Below, piece by piece: positions 42,817-52,350 of a stretch of DNA of 64,000 bases. A program made the translations under genes and the position numbers. The DNA comes from an uncultured Bacteroidales bacterium (GTDB lineage: Bacteria > Bacteroidota > Bacteroidia > Bacteroidales > F082). Within the stretch, counting starts at the first letter, position 1. Each line of letters starts with the position of its first letter. The notes under the pieces are model-generated. The model was not told the origin of the DNA, searched no databases, and saw only the letters and a program-made list of their open reading frames with translations. Location of the stretch: NCBI GenBank assembly GCA_900317055.1, contig ONFF01000005.1:276068-340067 (forward strand). Reading direction: 5' to 3'.

Positions 42817-42821
42817 ATATC

Positions 42822-43637
42822 ATGAAAAAAGCTCTCATTCTCATCACCGGATTGCTTTTGCTTTTCAGCGCTTGCAAGGAAAAGACATCTCCCGTCAATC
42901 TTTTTATCACCCGCGCCGATGACTATGGCAACGAGGTTTCGCACAGCATGTACATCCTGTTCCATATCCATGCCTTCTCAGCCGATGACCAGATTACCCG
43001 ATTGGAGTGTTCCAGCTTTGACTCGGAAAACGGTGTCGAACAAGTCTTCGACACTTTATTTGCCAACACGAAAGATGTTGAATACGATTACGCGCACTAC
43101 ACAAAGTATTACACCACCAGCGAGAACATGGATGTCAAGTTGAGTTTCACTGTCCACACCTCAGGCGGTGACCAATTGACACAAGTAATACACTATCGCG
43201 TAAAAGGCAATGTGCTGCTCGTTCCTTACGAGAACATCATCCTTTACTCAGGAGAACAGTCCACAAAACCCAATGGTCTTTCCCTCGAATGGGTGAACCC
43301 GATCATCACACAGACTGCAGATTCTACCAAGATCGACATCTATGACTACCGTCCCATCGATGCCACTCCTGGCATGCTTTCGCATGAATGGAGAAGCCGA
43401 ACCGATATCAAATTTGTCAGATACAACGACTTCAATTTCCCTGCTGCTACCGTAAAATACCTGCAAGACTCGTATTTGGCCGGCAACAAGTACAGTTCCC
43501 TTGGCAACATTAGCACTGGCGACATCATTCTGGTAGGCAGAGACAACAATGCCATCGGTGTGTTCCAAATCCAAGCCATCCATGATGAAGAAGGCTTTGA
43601 AAACGACCGATACGAACTGACTTTCAAGAAAAAGTAA
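42822..43637 (+). CDS. Lipoprotein, unknown function
   Basis: A 271-residue product starting at the ATG 42822 (the in-frame TTG at 42807 lies in the upstream hairpin). It has a lipobox (LLFSACKE, Cys17). The mature part is beta-rich (YILFHIHAFSADDQITRLEC, then GGDQLTQVIHYRVKGNVLLV), resembling an immunoglobulin-like fold. The last part, GDIILVGRDNNAIGVFQIQAI, resembles DUF-type envelope domains but I do not recognise it. The start is adjacent to a strong hairpin, so its expression may depend on readthrough. Confidence 0.6.
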   Translation: MKKALILITGLLLLFSACKEKTSPVNLFITRADDYGNEVSHSMYILFHIHAFSADDQITRLECSSFDSENGVEQVFDTLFANTKDVEYDYAHYTKYYTTSENMDVKLSFTVHTSGGDQLTQVIHYRVKGNVLLVPYENIILYSGEQSTKPNGLSLEWVNPIITQTADSTKIDIYDYRPIDATPGMLSHEWRSRTDIKFVRYNDFNFPAATVKYLQDSYLAGNKYSSLGNISTGDIILVGRDNNAIGVFQIQAIHDEEGFENDRYELTFKKK

Positions 43638-43657
43638 TTGTTCCTATACTTAAAGAC

Positions 43658-43686
43658 AAAATCCGCCTCAATCGGGGCGGATTTAT
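43658..43686 (+). terminator. Convergent terminator
   Basis: AATCCGCC and GGCGGATT pair around TCAATCGG; a T-rich stretch follows on the plus strand. It separates two convergent genes and may serve both. Confidence 0.6.
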
Positions 43687-43691
43687 TGTTT

Positions 43692-45377
43692 TCATTCCAT
43701 CCTCACTCGACGCAAATCCAGCAGATTCGTCGGATTACTGCCCATGTCTTTCACACGCTTGTTCACAAAACGCAGCACCTCATCGTAGAAAAGCACCACC
43801 ACAGGGGCATCCCTCATCATCAGACTATCCATCTCCGTATAGTAACGGGCACGCTGTTCCAAGTCGTTGCAAAGCAAGGCTTTGTCATACAATTTATCGT
43901 ACTGGGAATTGGTGTAATGCGTATAGTTGGGTCCGGCAGGGCAGTGATTCGATGTCGTGAACAGTGAGAGGTAGTTCTCTCCGTCAGGATAGTCTGCCAC
44001 CCAAGAGGAACGGAAGAATTGCAAACTACCGGTGGACCTCATACTTCGCATCGTAGCTGGAGGCATCACTTCCATCTTGCACTGCAAACCGATTTGTTCC
44101 ACCTGACTCTGCACAAACTTTCCGATGTCGGCATAGTCGGCCACGGTAGTGAGTTGCAAAAGATAGCCTTGCAGATGGTTGTCAGCCACCAAGCGCTGAG
44201 CCTGCTTCAAATCGTAACTATAGCCGATGGTACTGCTATGCCCTGGCAAACCCACGGGAATCATTCCGCCAGTTCCAGGTTCCCCGATGCCATTGCGCAG
44301 ATAACGCAGCATCTTCTCGCGGTCAATACATAGGCTGACCGCCTGACGCAACGCACGCGCACGGTCGGGACCAAGCGGGTCATTGGGGTCGATGAAGAAC
44401 GAGAAATACTCAGTGTTCAAGTACGGCTCGGTAATCAATTCGATTTTGTCCTCGTACTTCTTGCGTAGGTTACCATCGTAGGTCAGCAATTCGTCCTTAT
44501 AGCGCGCATCAATACCCGACATGAAGTCGAACTTGCCTTTGATGAACTCCAAAAAGGCCACCTGCTTGTCGATGAGGAAGCTGACGGAGACTGCATCGAT
44601 GTAAGGTAGTCTCTCCCCTGCTGCGTCACACTCGAAATAGTTGGGATTCTTGCGGAAAACAAGTTTCACGCCCTCTTTCCAATACTGGAACTTGAACGGA
44701 CCCGTCCCGACAGGATGACTACGGAAATCATCACCATAATACTCAACGGCTTCATGCGGCACCACTGAAGCGTAGGTCATCGAAAGGATGCCCAAAAACG
44801 GCGGGAAGGGCTTGGATAGTTCAATTTGGAAAGTCGTGTCATCCAAGGCAGTGAAGGCATAATGGTCATCATCATGCTTGACCGATGAGAAAATCCACAG
44901 ACCTGGTGAGTTCAGACTCTTGTCGACCACGCGGTTGAAGGAATAGACAAAGTCTTGGGCGGTTACCAAACGAAACTTAAGGGTCGGCGTTTCGACAGGC
45001 TCAACGACCTTAGCTTCTTCGTGTTGTGAAGGTCCCTGAGCCCGTCGAAGGGCCGACTGATAAAAGCAAGTGTCCTCATGAAACTGCACATCATCCCGCA
45101 GATGGAATGTGTAACGCAAACCATCCTCACTAATGTCCCACGACTTGGCCACCATCGGGACCAGATTCATCTTGTCATCGAATGCGACGAGACTATTGAA
45201 CACTTGGTTGCAAGCCCAAATATGCGGCAAGTCCTTGGCATAAATCGGGTCGAGGGTCAGGATGCCGGCGGATTCGTTGTACTTAAAGATGGCGAGGTTT
45301 TCGTCATCATCTTGTCGCCGACCGCATCCTGCAGTCAGCACAAGCAACAAAACCAATCCCAGCAACCTTCTTCTCAT
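43692..45377 (-). CDS. Peptide/nickel-type ABC transporter substrate-binding lipoprotein
   Basis: From the ATG at 45377 the product is 561 residues. A lipobox (LTAGCGRR) and an acidic surface-export-like stretch (RRQDDDEN) follow the signal. The SBP_bac_5 core starts with TLDPIYAKDLPHIWACNQ and includes WDISEDGLRYTFHLRDDVQF, FRKNPNYFE and LRQAVSLCIDREKML. It binds oligopeptides or similar ligands outside the membrane. No permease or ATPase is adjacent. Residues about 108-135 (SALRRAQGP and VVEPVETP) are an in-frame insert of a palindromic element. The gene follows lon within 5 bases; a GTG at 45383 is another possible start. Confidence 0.88.
   Translation of the reverse strand: MRRRLLGLVLLLVLTAGCGRRQDDDENLAIFKYNESAGILTLDPIYAKDLPHIWACNQVFNSLVAFDDKMNLVPMVAKSWDISEDGLRYTFHLRDDVQFHEDTCFYQSALRRAQGPSQHEEAKVVEPVETPTLKFRLVTAQDFVYSFNRVVDKSLNSPGLWIFSSVKHDDDHYAFTALDDTTFQIELSKPFPPFLGILSMTYASVVPHEAVEYYGDDFRSHPVGTGPFKFQYWKEGVKLVFRKNPNYFECDAAGERLPYIDAVSVSFLIDKQVAFLEFIKGKFDFMSGIDARYKDELLTYDGNLRKKYEDKIELITEPYLNTEYFSFFIDPNDPLGPDRARALRQAVSLCIDREKMLRYLRNGIGEPGTGGMIPVGLPGHSSTIGYSYDLKQAQRLVADNHLQGYLLQLTTVADYADIGKFVQSQVEQIGLQCKMEVMPPATMRSMRSTGSLQFFRSSWVADYPDGENYLSLFTTSNHCPAGPNYTHYTNSQYDKLYDKALLCNDLEQRARYYTEMDSLMMRDAPVVVLFYDEVLRFVNKRVKDMGSNPTNLLDLRRVRME
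44989..45054. repeat. TTCGACAGGCTCA-type palindromic element, copy C, in frame within the substrate-binding protein gene
   Basis: Two arms, GTTTCGACAGGCTCAACGAC (44989-45008) and GAAGGTCCCTGAGCCCGTCG (45028-45047), face each other over a spacer. The 66-base length is a multiple of three. The translated insert breaks no frame. Copies A and B lie at 10064 and 39524. Confidence 0.8.
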
Positions 45378-45379
45378 TT

Positions 45380-47875
45380 TCACTTTACCTTAAAACCGAT
45401 TACCTCAGGATGCAAGTTATTCAGATACTTGTTGTAATCCAAGTCGTTCTTATCCTGTTCCTTCTCCAAGGCCAAGTCGAGCACCTCCATCATGTTCTCC
45501 ACATAGTGGAAGTTCAGTCCTTCGATGTAGTTTTCCTTGATGTCCTTGATATCGTGCTCATTGTCGATGGATAGGATGAGGTCGGTGACGCCATTGCGCT
45601 TGGCGGCCAGCATCTTCTCCTTCACACCGCCCACGGGCAAAACTCTTCCACGCAGCGTGATCTCACCCGTCATGGCCAGTTGGCTCTTCACCTTGCGTTG
45701 GGTGAAGGCTGAAGTCAAAGCGGTGAGCATGGTGATACCTGCCGAGGGACCATCCTTTGGCGTAGCGCCTTCGGGGATGTGGACATGCACATTCCATGCC
45801 TCAAACACATCAGGATTGATATTGAGTTGCGAAGCATGTGCCTTGATGAACTCGTAGGCAATGGTCGCAGATTCCTTCATCACCTCACCGAGGTTGCCCG
45901 TCAGCGAGAGATGTCCGCCGCCACGGCTCAAACTGACCTCAATGGACAGAATCTCGCCACCCACTTGCGTCCATGCCAAGCCCGTGGCCACACCCGGCAT
46001 GGTGTGCTTCACCTCATCCTCATCATGATGCATCGGAACGCCGAGCACTTTCCGTATGTCGTCTATCGTGATTTTCTTGTCGAACTGCTCCTCGGTGACA
46101 ACCTGCTTGGCGCGGAAACGCATCATATCGCCGATGCGTCGCTCCAGGTTACGCACGCCTGCCTCACGGGTGTAGTCATCGATGATGTGCATCACAATGT
46201 CCTTCGGGAAAGTGATTTGCTTGCTGTCAAGGCCATGCTCCTTCATCTGCTTAGGGATGAGGTGGCGTTTAGCAATCTCGTATTTCTCCTCACGCAGGTA
46301 GCCGCTCAAGTCAATGATTTCCATACGGTCGCGCAAGGCAGGATGGATGGTCGCGAGGTTGTTGGCCGTGGCGATGAAGAGAATCTTCGAGAGGTCGTAG
46401 TCCAACTCGATGAAGTTGTCGTAGAAGGTGTTGTTCTGCTCGGGGTCAAGGATTTCGAGTAAGGCAGCTTGAGGGTCGCCATTGATGTTGTTGCCGCTCA
46501 CCTTGTCAATTTCATCAAGGACAAAGACGGGGTTGCCCGACTTCACTTTGCGCAGGTTTTGGATGATTCGACCTGGCATTGCGCCAATGTATGTCTTACG
46601 ATGGCCGCGCAACTCTGATTCGTCGCGCACACCGCCGAGTGACATTCTGACATATTTACGGTTCAAAGCCCTCGCGATGGACTTGCCCAACGAGGTCTTA
46701 CCCACGCCAGAAGGTCCGACAAGACACAAAATCGGTGATTTCATGTCATTGCGCAACTTCAGCACAGCGAGATGCTCGACAATACGGTCTTTCACCTTAT
46801 CCAAGCCATAGTGGTCGGCATCAAGGATGCGTTGGGCGCGTTTCAAATCGAAGTTGTCCTTGGTATATTCTTCCCAAGGCAGGTCAACGAGGTATTGTAA
46901 ATAGTTCAGCTGGATGCCGTATTCCGCTGCCTGCGAATTGGTGCGCTCTAGTTTTTTCAGTTCTCTCTCGAAGACCTCAGCCACTTCCTTCGACCATTTT
47001 TTCTTCGCTGCCTTCTCCGTCAACTCCTTGACATCCTGCTCGTTGGGAGTACCGCCCAACTCCTCTTGAATGGTACGAAGCTGTTGGTTAAGGTAATACT
47101 CACGCTGTTGCTTGTCCATGTCGACGCGCACCTTACTTTGGATCTGTTGCTTCAGTTCCAACATCTGCTGCTCGTCGGTCAGCACGGCCAACAGGTCAGA
47201 AGCCATCTGGTTGAGATTACGAGCCTCCAAAAGTCCTTGACGGACAGGCATATCGGCCTCTACATTGCTGGCCACGAAGTTCAGAAGAAACACAGGGTCA
47301 TCAATGTTCTTGATGGCAAAGCCCGCCTCTTGCGACAGGTTGCGCGAGCGTGCGATGACCTGAATGGCCAACTCCCTCACGGATTGTATCAAAGCATTGA
47401 ATTTACGCGAGTTAGGAATATCCACAGAAGCCGCATAAGGCATCACTGTAGCTTTAATGTAGGGTTCGACCTGTGTCGGTTCCACCACTTCAAAACGGCG
47501 TTTGCCCTGAATGATGACCGTGACATTACCGTCAGGCATCTCAAAGGTCTTGAGGATTTGCGCCGAGGTGCCCACCTTATACAAGTCGTCAAGCATCGGT
47601 TCCTCCACATTCGCATCCTTCTGTGCAATAACACCGATAAACTTGCGTTTGCGGTTGTATTCTTTAACCAATTGAATGGACTTGTCGCGACCCACAGTGA
47701 TGGGAATCACCACGCCAGGATAAAGCACCGAGTTACGCAAAGGTAAAATGGGCAGTTCCTCTGGCACTTCCTCTTCCTGAGAAAGGCGTCCTTCCTCAAT
47801 GGTCAACACGGGAATGAACTCGGGATTGGAGTCCATCATATCTGAAAACAATTCGGGTTCAACTTTATAACTCAT
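45380..47875 (-). CDS. lon: ATP-dependent protease Lon
   Basis: An 831-residue Lon. The N domain contains [19 protein letters not shown]. The AAA+ module has [13 protein letters not shown] (Walker A) and VFVLDEIDK (Walker B). The proteolytic domain has the serine in [11 protein letters not shown] and the lysine in [12 protein letters not shown]. It degrades misfolded and regulatory proteins. The start is an ATG at 47875 with a TATCTTTG box at 47946. The oligopeptide-binding lipoprotein gene follows in the same operon. Confidence 0.97.
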   Translation of the reverse strand: MSYKVEPELFSDMMDSNPEFIPVLTIEEGRLSQEEEVPEELPILPLRNSVLYPGVVIPITVGRDKSIQLVKEYNRKRKFIGVIAQKDANVEEPMLDDLYKVGTSAQILKTFEMPDGNVTVIIQGKRRFEVVEPTQVEPYIKATVMPYAASVDIPNSRKFNALIQSVRELAIQVIARSRNLSQEAGFAIKNIDDPVFLLNFVASNVEADMPVRQGLLEARNLNQMASDLLAVLTDEQQMLELKQQIQSKVRVDMDKQQREYYLNQQLRTIQEELGGTPNEQDVKELTEKAAKKKWSKEVAEVFERELKKLERTNSQAAEYGIQLNYLQYLVDLPWEEYTKDNFDLKRAQRILDADHYGLDKVKDRIVEHLAVLKLRNDMKSPILCLVGPSGVGKTSLGKSIARALNRKYVRMSLGGVRDESELRGHRKTYIGAMPGRIIQNLRKVKSGNPVFVLDEIDKVSGNNINGDPQAALLEILDPEQNNTFYDNFIELDYDLSKILFIATANNLATIHPALRDRMEIIDLSGYLREEKYEIAKRHLIPKQMKEHGLDSKQITFPKDIVMHIIDDYTREAGVRNLERRIGDMMRFRAKQVVTEEQFDKKITIDDIRKVLGVPMHHDEDEVKHTMPGVATGLAWTQVGGEILSIEVSLSRGGGHLSLTGNLGEVMKESATIAYEFIKAHASQLNINPDVFEAWNVHVHIPEGATPKDGPSAGITMLTALTSAFTQRKVKSQLAMTGEITLRGRVLPVGGVKEKMLAAKRNGVTDLILSIDNEHDIKDIKENYIEGLNFHYVENMMEVLDLALEKEQDKNDLDYNKYLNNLHPEVIGFKVK

Positions 47876-47945
47876 AAAACAGTATTTGCATAAGGCGACA
47901 AAATGTCAGTCTGCCGCCGTTTCACACCTTATTATATATGTAGCG

Positions 47946-47953
47946 CAAAGATA
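47946..47953 (-). promoter_or_regulatory. -7 promoter box of lon
   Basis: TATCTTTG on the minus strand, 71 bases before the ATG. Confidence 0.65.
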
Positions 47954-47972
47954 CGACAATAATGATGCCAAG

Positions 47973-48011
47973 GCAAAAAAAAAGCCCTCGCGACTGGCAA
48001 GAGCTTCATTC
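47973..48011 (-). terminator. Terminator of rpmE2
   Basis: AAGCTCTTGCC and GCGAGGGCTT pair with an imperfect stem, followed leftward by nine or more Ts. Confidence 0.65.
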
Positions 48012-48028
48012 TTTTGATATGGTTCAAC

Positions 48029-48298
48029 TTACTTGGCTTCCTTCTTCTCGAAGAACTTCTTGTACTTGTTGTTGAACTTATCAACACGACCGGCGCTGTC
48101 GACGAGCTTCATCTTACCCGTGTAGAAGGGGTGTGATGCGCTGGAGATTTCGAGCTTCACCAGAGGATATTCGTTGCCGTCTTCCCACTTGATGGTTTCC
48201 TTAGTGTTGATGGTCGAGCGCGACAGGAAGGTCACATCATTCGACATATCTTTGAAAACAACCAGTCTGTAATTCTTAGGGTGAATGTCTTTTTTCAT
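48029..48298 (-). CDS. rpmE2: 50S ribosomal protein L31, type B
   Basis: An 89-residue L31 that begins [20 protein letters not shown] and has no zinc-binding cysteines, so it is the type B (Zn-independent) form. It sits in its own short unit with a TACTTTTG box at 48328 and a terminator. The C-terminal extension ([13 protein letters not shown]) is typical of the longer type B proteins. Confidence 0.95.
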   Translation of the reverse strand: MKKDIHPKNYRLVVFKDMSNDVTFLSRSTINTKETIKWEDGNEYPLVKLEISSASHPFYTGKMKLVDSAGRVDKFNNKYKKFFEKKEAK

Positions 48299-48327
48299 CG
48301 CTTACTTTCCTTTTGATTTTGAGTGTG

Positions 48328-48335
48328 CAAAAGTA
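48328..48335 (-). promoter_or_regulatory. -7 promoter box of rpmE2
   Basis: TACTTTTG on the minus strand, 30 bases before the ATG. Confidence 0.65.
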
Positions 48336-48516
48336 CAACATTTTATTGGAATGGCAATCGTTTTGGAGATTTTTTTTTGCACAATACGCCAATAAACTAA
48401 ATTTCAATGATTTACGCTACAAATTACGCCCCGGACAATGACACTAATTAAAGGTTGATTCATATTTGTTGGGTTTTGGTTGATCAGATTAAACAAATCT
48501 CCGGCACAAGCTAGTC

Positions 48517-49221
48517 CTAACGAGAAGAACAAACAGCTCGAACCGTCCGACCGTATGCCCTACCAAAGGTGTTGTAGAGGTCGCAATCCTCAAAACTGAT
48601 GATGAATTGGAAGCCTTTGACACCGTCAGGAGCGTACTTGTAGAGCGTACTTGACCAATAGGAGCCTTCGTCGTCGATGAGGCGAGACTCTTCGTCAAAA
48701 CGGCTATCCCCAGCGGGCAGGAAAATACTGTTGCCATTACGAGCAGTGAAAAGACATCCTTTCACTCCATTTATTGTAGTCCATGAATGGGTGCATTTTC
48801 TCAACAGCTCGACCCATTGGTTGTAGGTCGGAGTGCTCCAGCCCTCACCCCAGTTGACTGTGGCAGCATCGTCATTCGGTTGAAGAGTGACCAAATCGTC
48901 AGTGAAGCCATTGAAACCAAAATCAGATTTGCTACAATACTTTGTGAGCAGGTTGTAGTCACCTTTGCAGTAGTTATAGGTGCTCCAATTATAGGTGTCT
49001 TTCGGCGCGGTCTCGCCCCAAGCGAAATACTCGCCGTATTGATCGGGGCTTTCAGCGCCCACATTACAAGTCGCCCACATCGTGCCGCTCGGCAAACCAA
49101 GGTCGACATAATCGTGGCCTTTGTAGGTGCCGTTACCTCCATTGTCTTTTGTGCATCCTTCGGCACAGACTATTGCTATTGTTAGTATTATGACAGCTAT
49201 GGTTTTTGTGATTTTTTGCAT
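48517..49221 (-). CDS. FISUMP-domain lipoprotein, copy 1
   Basis: A 234-residue lipoprotein from the ATG at 49221 (lipobox VCAEGCTK). The whole mature part is a FISUMP domain (Fibrobacter succinogenes major paralogous domain): GHDYVDLGLPSGTMWATCNV, then AESPDQYGEYFAWGETAPKD, GWSTPTYNQWVELLRKCTH and YGRTVRAVCSSR. It is a paralogue of the next gene: both signal peptides and domains align along their length. The domain is common in surface proteins of gut Bacteroidota; the ligand is unknown. A longer frame reaching back to 49419 extends into the neighbour's coding region and is not used. Confidence 0.85.
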   Translation of the reverse strand: MQKITKTIAVIILTIAIVCAEGCTKDNGGNGTYKGHDYVDLGLPSGTMWATCNVGAESPDQYGEYFAWGETAPKDTYNWSTYNYCKGDYNLLTKYCSKSDFGFNGFTDDLVTLQPNDDAATVNWGEGWSTPTYNQWVELLRKCTHSWTTINGVKGCLFTARNGNSIFLPAGDSRFDEESRLIDDEGSYWSSTLYKYAPDGVKGFQFIISFEDCDLYNTFGRAYGRTVRAVCSSR

Positions 49222-49258
49222 GACTTTTATTCTCCTTTCAATCGTTTGATGCCTAGAG

Positions 49259-49939
49259 TTAGTTCTTGCAGACAGGTCGCACGGCTTGTCCATCATAACG
49301 GTTGTCATCGTACATATAACAGAAGTCACTACCACTACTATGGCCGAACATAAGAGCCCATGCACGGTATGGATCACCAAGGAGAAGTGATTTCGACCAA
49401 TATTTTCCGTAGCTGTCATAACTTGGTAAAAAGATACTATGACCGTTGTTCGCTGTAAAAAGCATACCTTTTACACCCTTCTGTGTCACCCAAGCATAGG
49501 TTGAGCAATCAATAAGTTCTTGCCATTGTTCTTTGGTTGGTGTACGCCACCCACTGCCCCAGCAGGCTGTTGCAGCATCATCACCAATCTGCAAAATAGT
49601 TAAAGTGTCAACGAAATTATTGTACCCAAAGTTAGCTTTGCTACAGTACTTGGTTAGTTGATTAAAATCTCCCTCACAGTATTTGTAGGTATTCCAATTG
49701 TAGATTCTTTTTGGTTCTGTCTCACCCCAAGAAAAATAATCATAGTAATTCTCAGGTGTATCTGAGCCCACATTACAAGTTGCCCATAATGTGCCACTTG
49801 GCAAACCGAGATCAACATAATCGTGGCCGTTGTAGGTGCCATCAACATGATTCTGGTCATCGGGTTTCGTACAACCTGTGGCGCCAATCAACGCCGCCGT
49901 TAGCATTATGGCTGCTATGGCCTTCATGATTTTTTGCAT
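49259..49939 (-). CDS. FISUMP-domain lipoprotein, copy 2
   Basis: A 226-residue paralogue of the preceding gene. The signal (AALIGATGCTKP) is again a lipoprotein type. The domain has GHDYVDLGLPSGTLWATCNV, DTPENYYDYFSWGETEPK, GSGWRTPTKEQWQELIDCST and DNRYDGQAVRPVCKN. The two genes are 37 bases apart and transcribed together leftward from a TACTTTTG box (49967). They probably arose by tandem duplication, since they remain close in sequence from the lipobox to the stop. Confidence 0.85.
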   Translation of the reverse strand: MQKIMKAIAAIMLTAALIGATGCTKPDDQNHVDGTYNGHDYVDLGLPSGTLWATCNVGSDTPENYYDYFSWGETEPKRIYNWNTYKYCEGDFNQLTKYCSKANFGYNNFVDTLTILQIGDDAATACWGSGWRTPTKEQWQELIDCSTYAWVTQKGVKGMLFTANNGHSIFLPSYDSYGKYWSKSLLLGDPYRAWALMFGHSSGSDFCYMYDDNRYDGQAVRPVCKN

Positions 49940-49966
49940 AATATTCGATTTGATGATTTCATGTGG

Positions 49967-49974
49967 CAAAAGTA
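49967..49974 (-). promoter_or_regulatory. -7 promoter box of the FISUMP pair
   Basis: TACTTTTG on the minus strand, 28 bases before the ATG at 49939. Confidence 0.6.
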
Positions 49975-50056
49975 GCGTTTTTCGGGGAAAAACATGCGTT
50001 ATTGCATAGAAAAACCTAAATATTTCAAAAAAGGTTGGGCACATGGTTTTATTTCT

Positions 50057-50064
50057 TATCTTTG
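50057..50064 (+). promoter_or_regulatory. -7 promoter box of serC
   Basis: TATCTTTG, 67 bases before the serC ATG. The leader is A/C-rich (AACAAATTATAAACCAACAA type). Confidence 0.65.
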
Positions 50065-50130
50065 CAGCAAAATAAACGAGTTAAACTTAATCAACAAATT
50101 ATAAACCAACAAATTAAACAACAAACTGTA

Positions 50131-51227
50131 ATGAAACAGGCTTTTAATTTCAACGCAGGTCCCTGCGTATTGCCCAAGCAGGCTATCGAAAGCACCGTCA
50201 AGGCGCTCTATGATTTCGACAACACCGGTATCGGTATCGCCGAGATTTCTCACCGCACCCCGGGTTGGGAGCGCATCATGGCTGAGACTCGTCAACTGTG
50301 GCGCGACCTCCTCAACATCCCTGAGGAGTACGAAGTTCTCTTCCTCGGTGGTGGTGCAAGCACACAGTTCTTCACTGTGCCCGCCAACCTCATGAAGACC
50401 AAGGCCGCCTACCTCCAGACCGGCGTCTGGGCCAAGAAGGCCGCCAAGGAAGCCAAGCTGTTCGGTAAGGTCGACATCGTCGCCTCTTCCGAAGAGAAGA
50501 CCTACACCTACATCCCGAAGGGATACACCATCCCGCTGGATGCCGACTACTTCCACATCACTACCAACAACACCATCTATGGTACTGAAATCAAGTACGA
50601 CATGGACTGCCCCATCATGCTCGTCGCTGACATGAGTTCCGACATCATGAGCCGTCCCGTCGACGTGAAGAAATACGGCCTCATCTACGGTGGCGCCCAG
50701 AAGAACGTCGGCCCCGCTGGCGTGACCTTCGTCATCGTGAAGAAGGACATCCTCGGCAACATCGGCGACCGCGCCTACATGAACCCGCTGCCGACAATGG
50801 TCGACTTCCGCACCCACGCTGCTGAAGAAGCCAAGAACATCAGCATGTTCAACACCCCGCCCGTACTGCCTATCTTCATGATGCACGAGACCCTCGTGTG
50901 GCTGAAGGACACCATCGGTGGCGTCGAGGCTATGAACAAGATAAGAAGTCACAAATGCTTTACGAAGAGATCGACCGCAACAGCATGTTCGTCGGCACCG
51001 CCGAGAAGGAAGACCGTTCCATCATGAACCACTGCTGGGTCATGGCTCCCGGTTACGAGGACAAGCAAGACGCCTTCATGGCCTTCGCCAAGGAGCGCGG
51101 CATGGTCGGCATCAAGGGTCACCGCAGTGTCGGTGGTTTCCGCGCCAGCCTCTACAACGCCTGCCCGATTGAGGCCGTCGAAGCCCTCGTCCAGTGCATG
51201 CAAGATTTCGAAAAAGCCAACAAGTAA
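50131..51227 (+). pseudogene. serC: Phosphoserine aminotransferase, frameshifted
   Basis: The first 270 codons from the ATG at 50131 encode a normal SerC: MKQAFNFNAGPCVLPKQAIE, SHRTPGWERIMAET, then the PLP-lysine in GLIYGGAQKNVGPAG. Near 50938-50942 the frame shifts by one base: the upstream frame ends [14 protein letters not shown], while the rest continues as [20 protein letters not shown] in another frame until the stop at 51227. One missing G in AACAAG-ATAAG would restore it. The gene is followed by serA, so it belongs to serine synthesis. It is either a sequencing or assembly error or a recent inactivation. Confidence 0.88.
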
Positions 51228-51237
51228 AAACGGCTAT

Positions 51238-51331
51238 TGGCCACTGGCTCCTGGCTCCTGGCAGCTTCAACGAAGGGTAAAAGCATCCCATTTAGGTGAA
51301 GCTGCCAAAAGCCAAAGGCCAGAAGCCAGAA
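51238..51331. repeat. GGCTCCTG word palindrome between serC and serA
   Basis: The arm GGCTCCTGGCTCCTGGCAGC faces GCTGCCAAAAGCCAAAGGCC; TGGCAGCTTCA (51259-51269) and TGAAGCTGCCA (51297-51307) are perfect. It may be a stem that protects or separates the two transcripts. Confidence 0.75.
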
Positions 51332-51369
51332 GCAATAAAAACAACACTTAAAACAAACAAACAATCGAA

Positions 51370-52287
51370 ATGAAAGTATTAGTTGCAACTGAAAAGCCTT
51401 TTGCCAAGATCGCCGTTGACGGCATCCGCGAAGTCGTTGAGAAGAATGGCTATGAACTGGCTCTTTTGGAAAAATATACCGATGTCAATGACCTCTACAA
51501 GGCCGTTGCCGATGCCGATGCCCTCATCGTCCGTTCCGATAAGGTGACGAAGGAAGTCATCAATCACGCCAACAACCTGAAGATCGTCGTCCGCGCTGGT
51601 GCCGGTTACGACAACCTCGACCTCGAGGCTTGCACCGCCAAAGGCATTGTGGCCATGAACACCCCCGGTCAAAACAGCAACGCCGTTGCCGAACTCGTCA
51701 TGGGTATGCTGGTCTACGCCGTTCGTAACTTCTACAACGGCAAGAGCGGCAGCGAACTGATGGGCAAGAAGCTCGGTCTGCTGGCCTTCGGTAACGTGGG
51801 TCGCAACGTCGCCCGCATCGCCAAGGGCTTCGGCATGGATGTCTACGCTTTCGACGAATTCGTCCCCGCCGAGAAGATCGAAGAGGCTGGTGTGCACGCC
51901 GTTGCCAACCGCGACGCCCTCTTCGAGACCTGCGACGTGGTCAGCCTGCACATCCCGGCCACTGCCGAGACCAAACAGAGCATCAACTACGCTGTGGTGA
52001 ACAAGATGCACAAAGGTGGCATCCTCGTCAACACCGCCCGTAAGGAAGTCATCAACGAGCCTGAACTGCTCAAGCTGATGGCCGAGCGTACCGACCTCAA
52101 GTACATCACCGACATCATGCCCGATGCCGATGCCGAGTTCAAAGCCTTCGAAGGCCGCTACTTCGCCACGCCCAAGAAGATGGGTGCCCAAACCGAAGAA
52201 GCCAACATCAACGCTGGTTTGGCCGCTGCCAACCAGATCGCTGATTTCTTCAAGACTGGCAACAAGCGCTTCCAAGTGAACAAATAA
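51370..52287 (+). CDS. serA: D-3-phosphoglycerate dehydrogenase, Lys-type without ACT domain
   Basis: A 305-residue dehydrogenase without the C-terminal regulatory domains found in Escherichia coli SerA. The cofactor motif is LLAFGNVGRNVARI (138-150), the active-site arginine is in VNTARKEV (224). Where most relatives have the catalytic His-Pro block TPHIG, this protein has TPKKMGAQTEEA (Lys269). The substitution of Lys for His is known in Bacteroidales and in Entamoeba PGDH. It starts the serine pathway with serC, located just upstream. Confidence 0.92.
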   Translation: MKVLVATEKPFAKIAVDGIREVVEKNGYELALLEKYTDVNDLYKAVADADALIVRSDKVTKEVINHANNLKIVVRAGAGYDNLDLEACTAKGIVAMNTPGQNSNAVAELVMGMLVYAVRNFYNGKSGSELMGKKLGLLAFGNVGRNVARIAKGFGMDVYAFDEFVPAEKIEEAGVHAVANRDALFETCDVVSLHIPATAETKQSINYAVVNKMHKGGILVNTARKEVINEPELLKLMAERTDLKYITDIMPDADAEFKAFEGRYFATPKKMGAQTEEANINAGLAAANQIADFFKTGNKRFQVNK

Positions 52288-52300
52288 TTAACCAACAGCG

Positions 52301-52335
52301 AAAGACACCGCAAGCTTGTCTTGTGGTGTCTTTTC
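52301..52335 (+). terminator. Terminator of serA
   Basis: AAAGACACC (52301-52309) and GGTGTCTTT (52325-52333) pair; a short T run follows. Confidence 0.75.
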
Positions 52336-52350
52336 CTTAATTGCCTGATA

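Noticed and set aside
51379-52275. 298-codon open frame antisense to serA
   Set aside because: It mirrors the codon use of serA; product is Val/Gly/Asp-rich with no fold or promoter.
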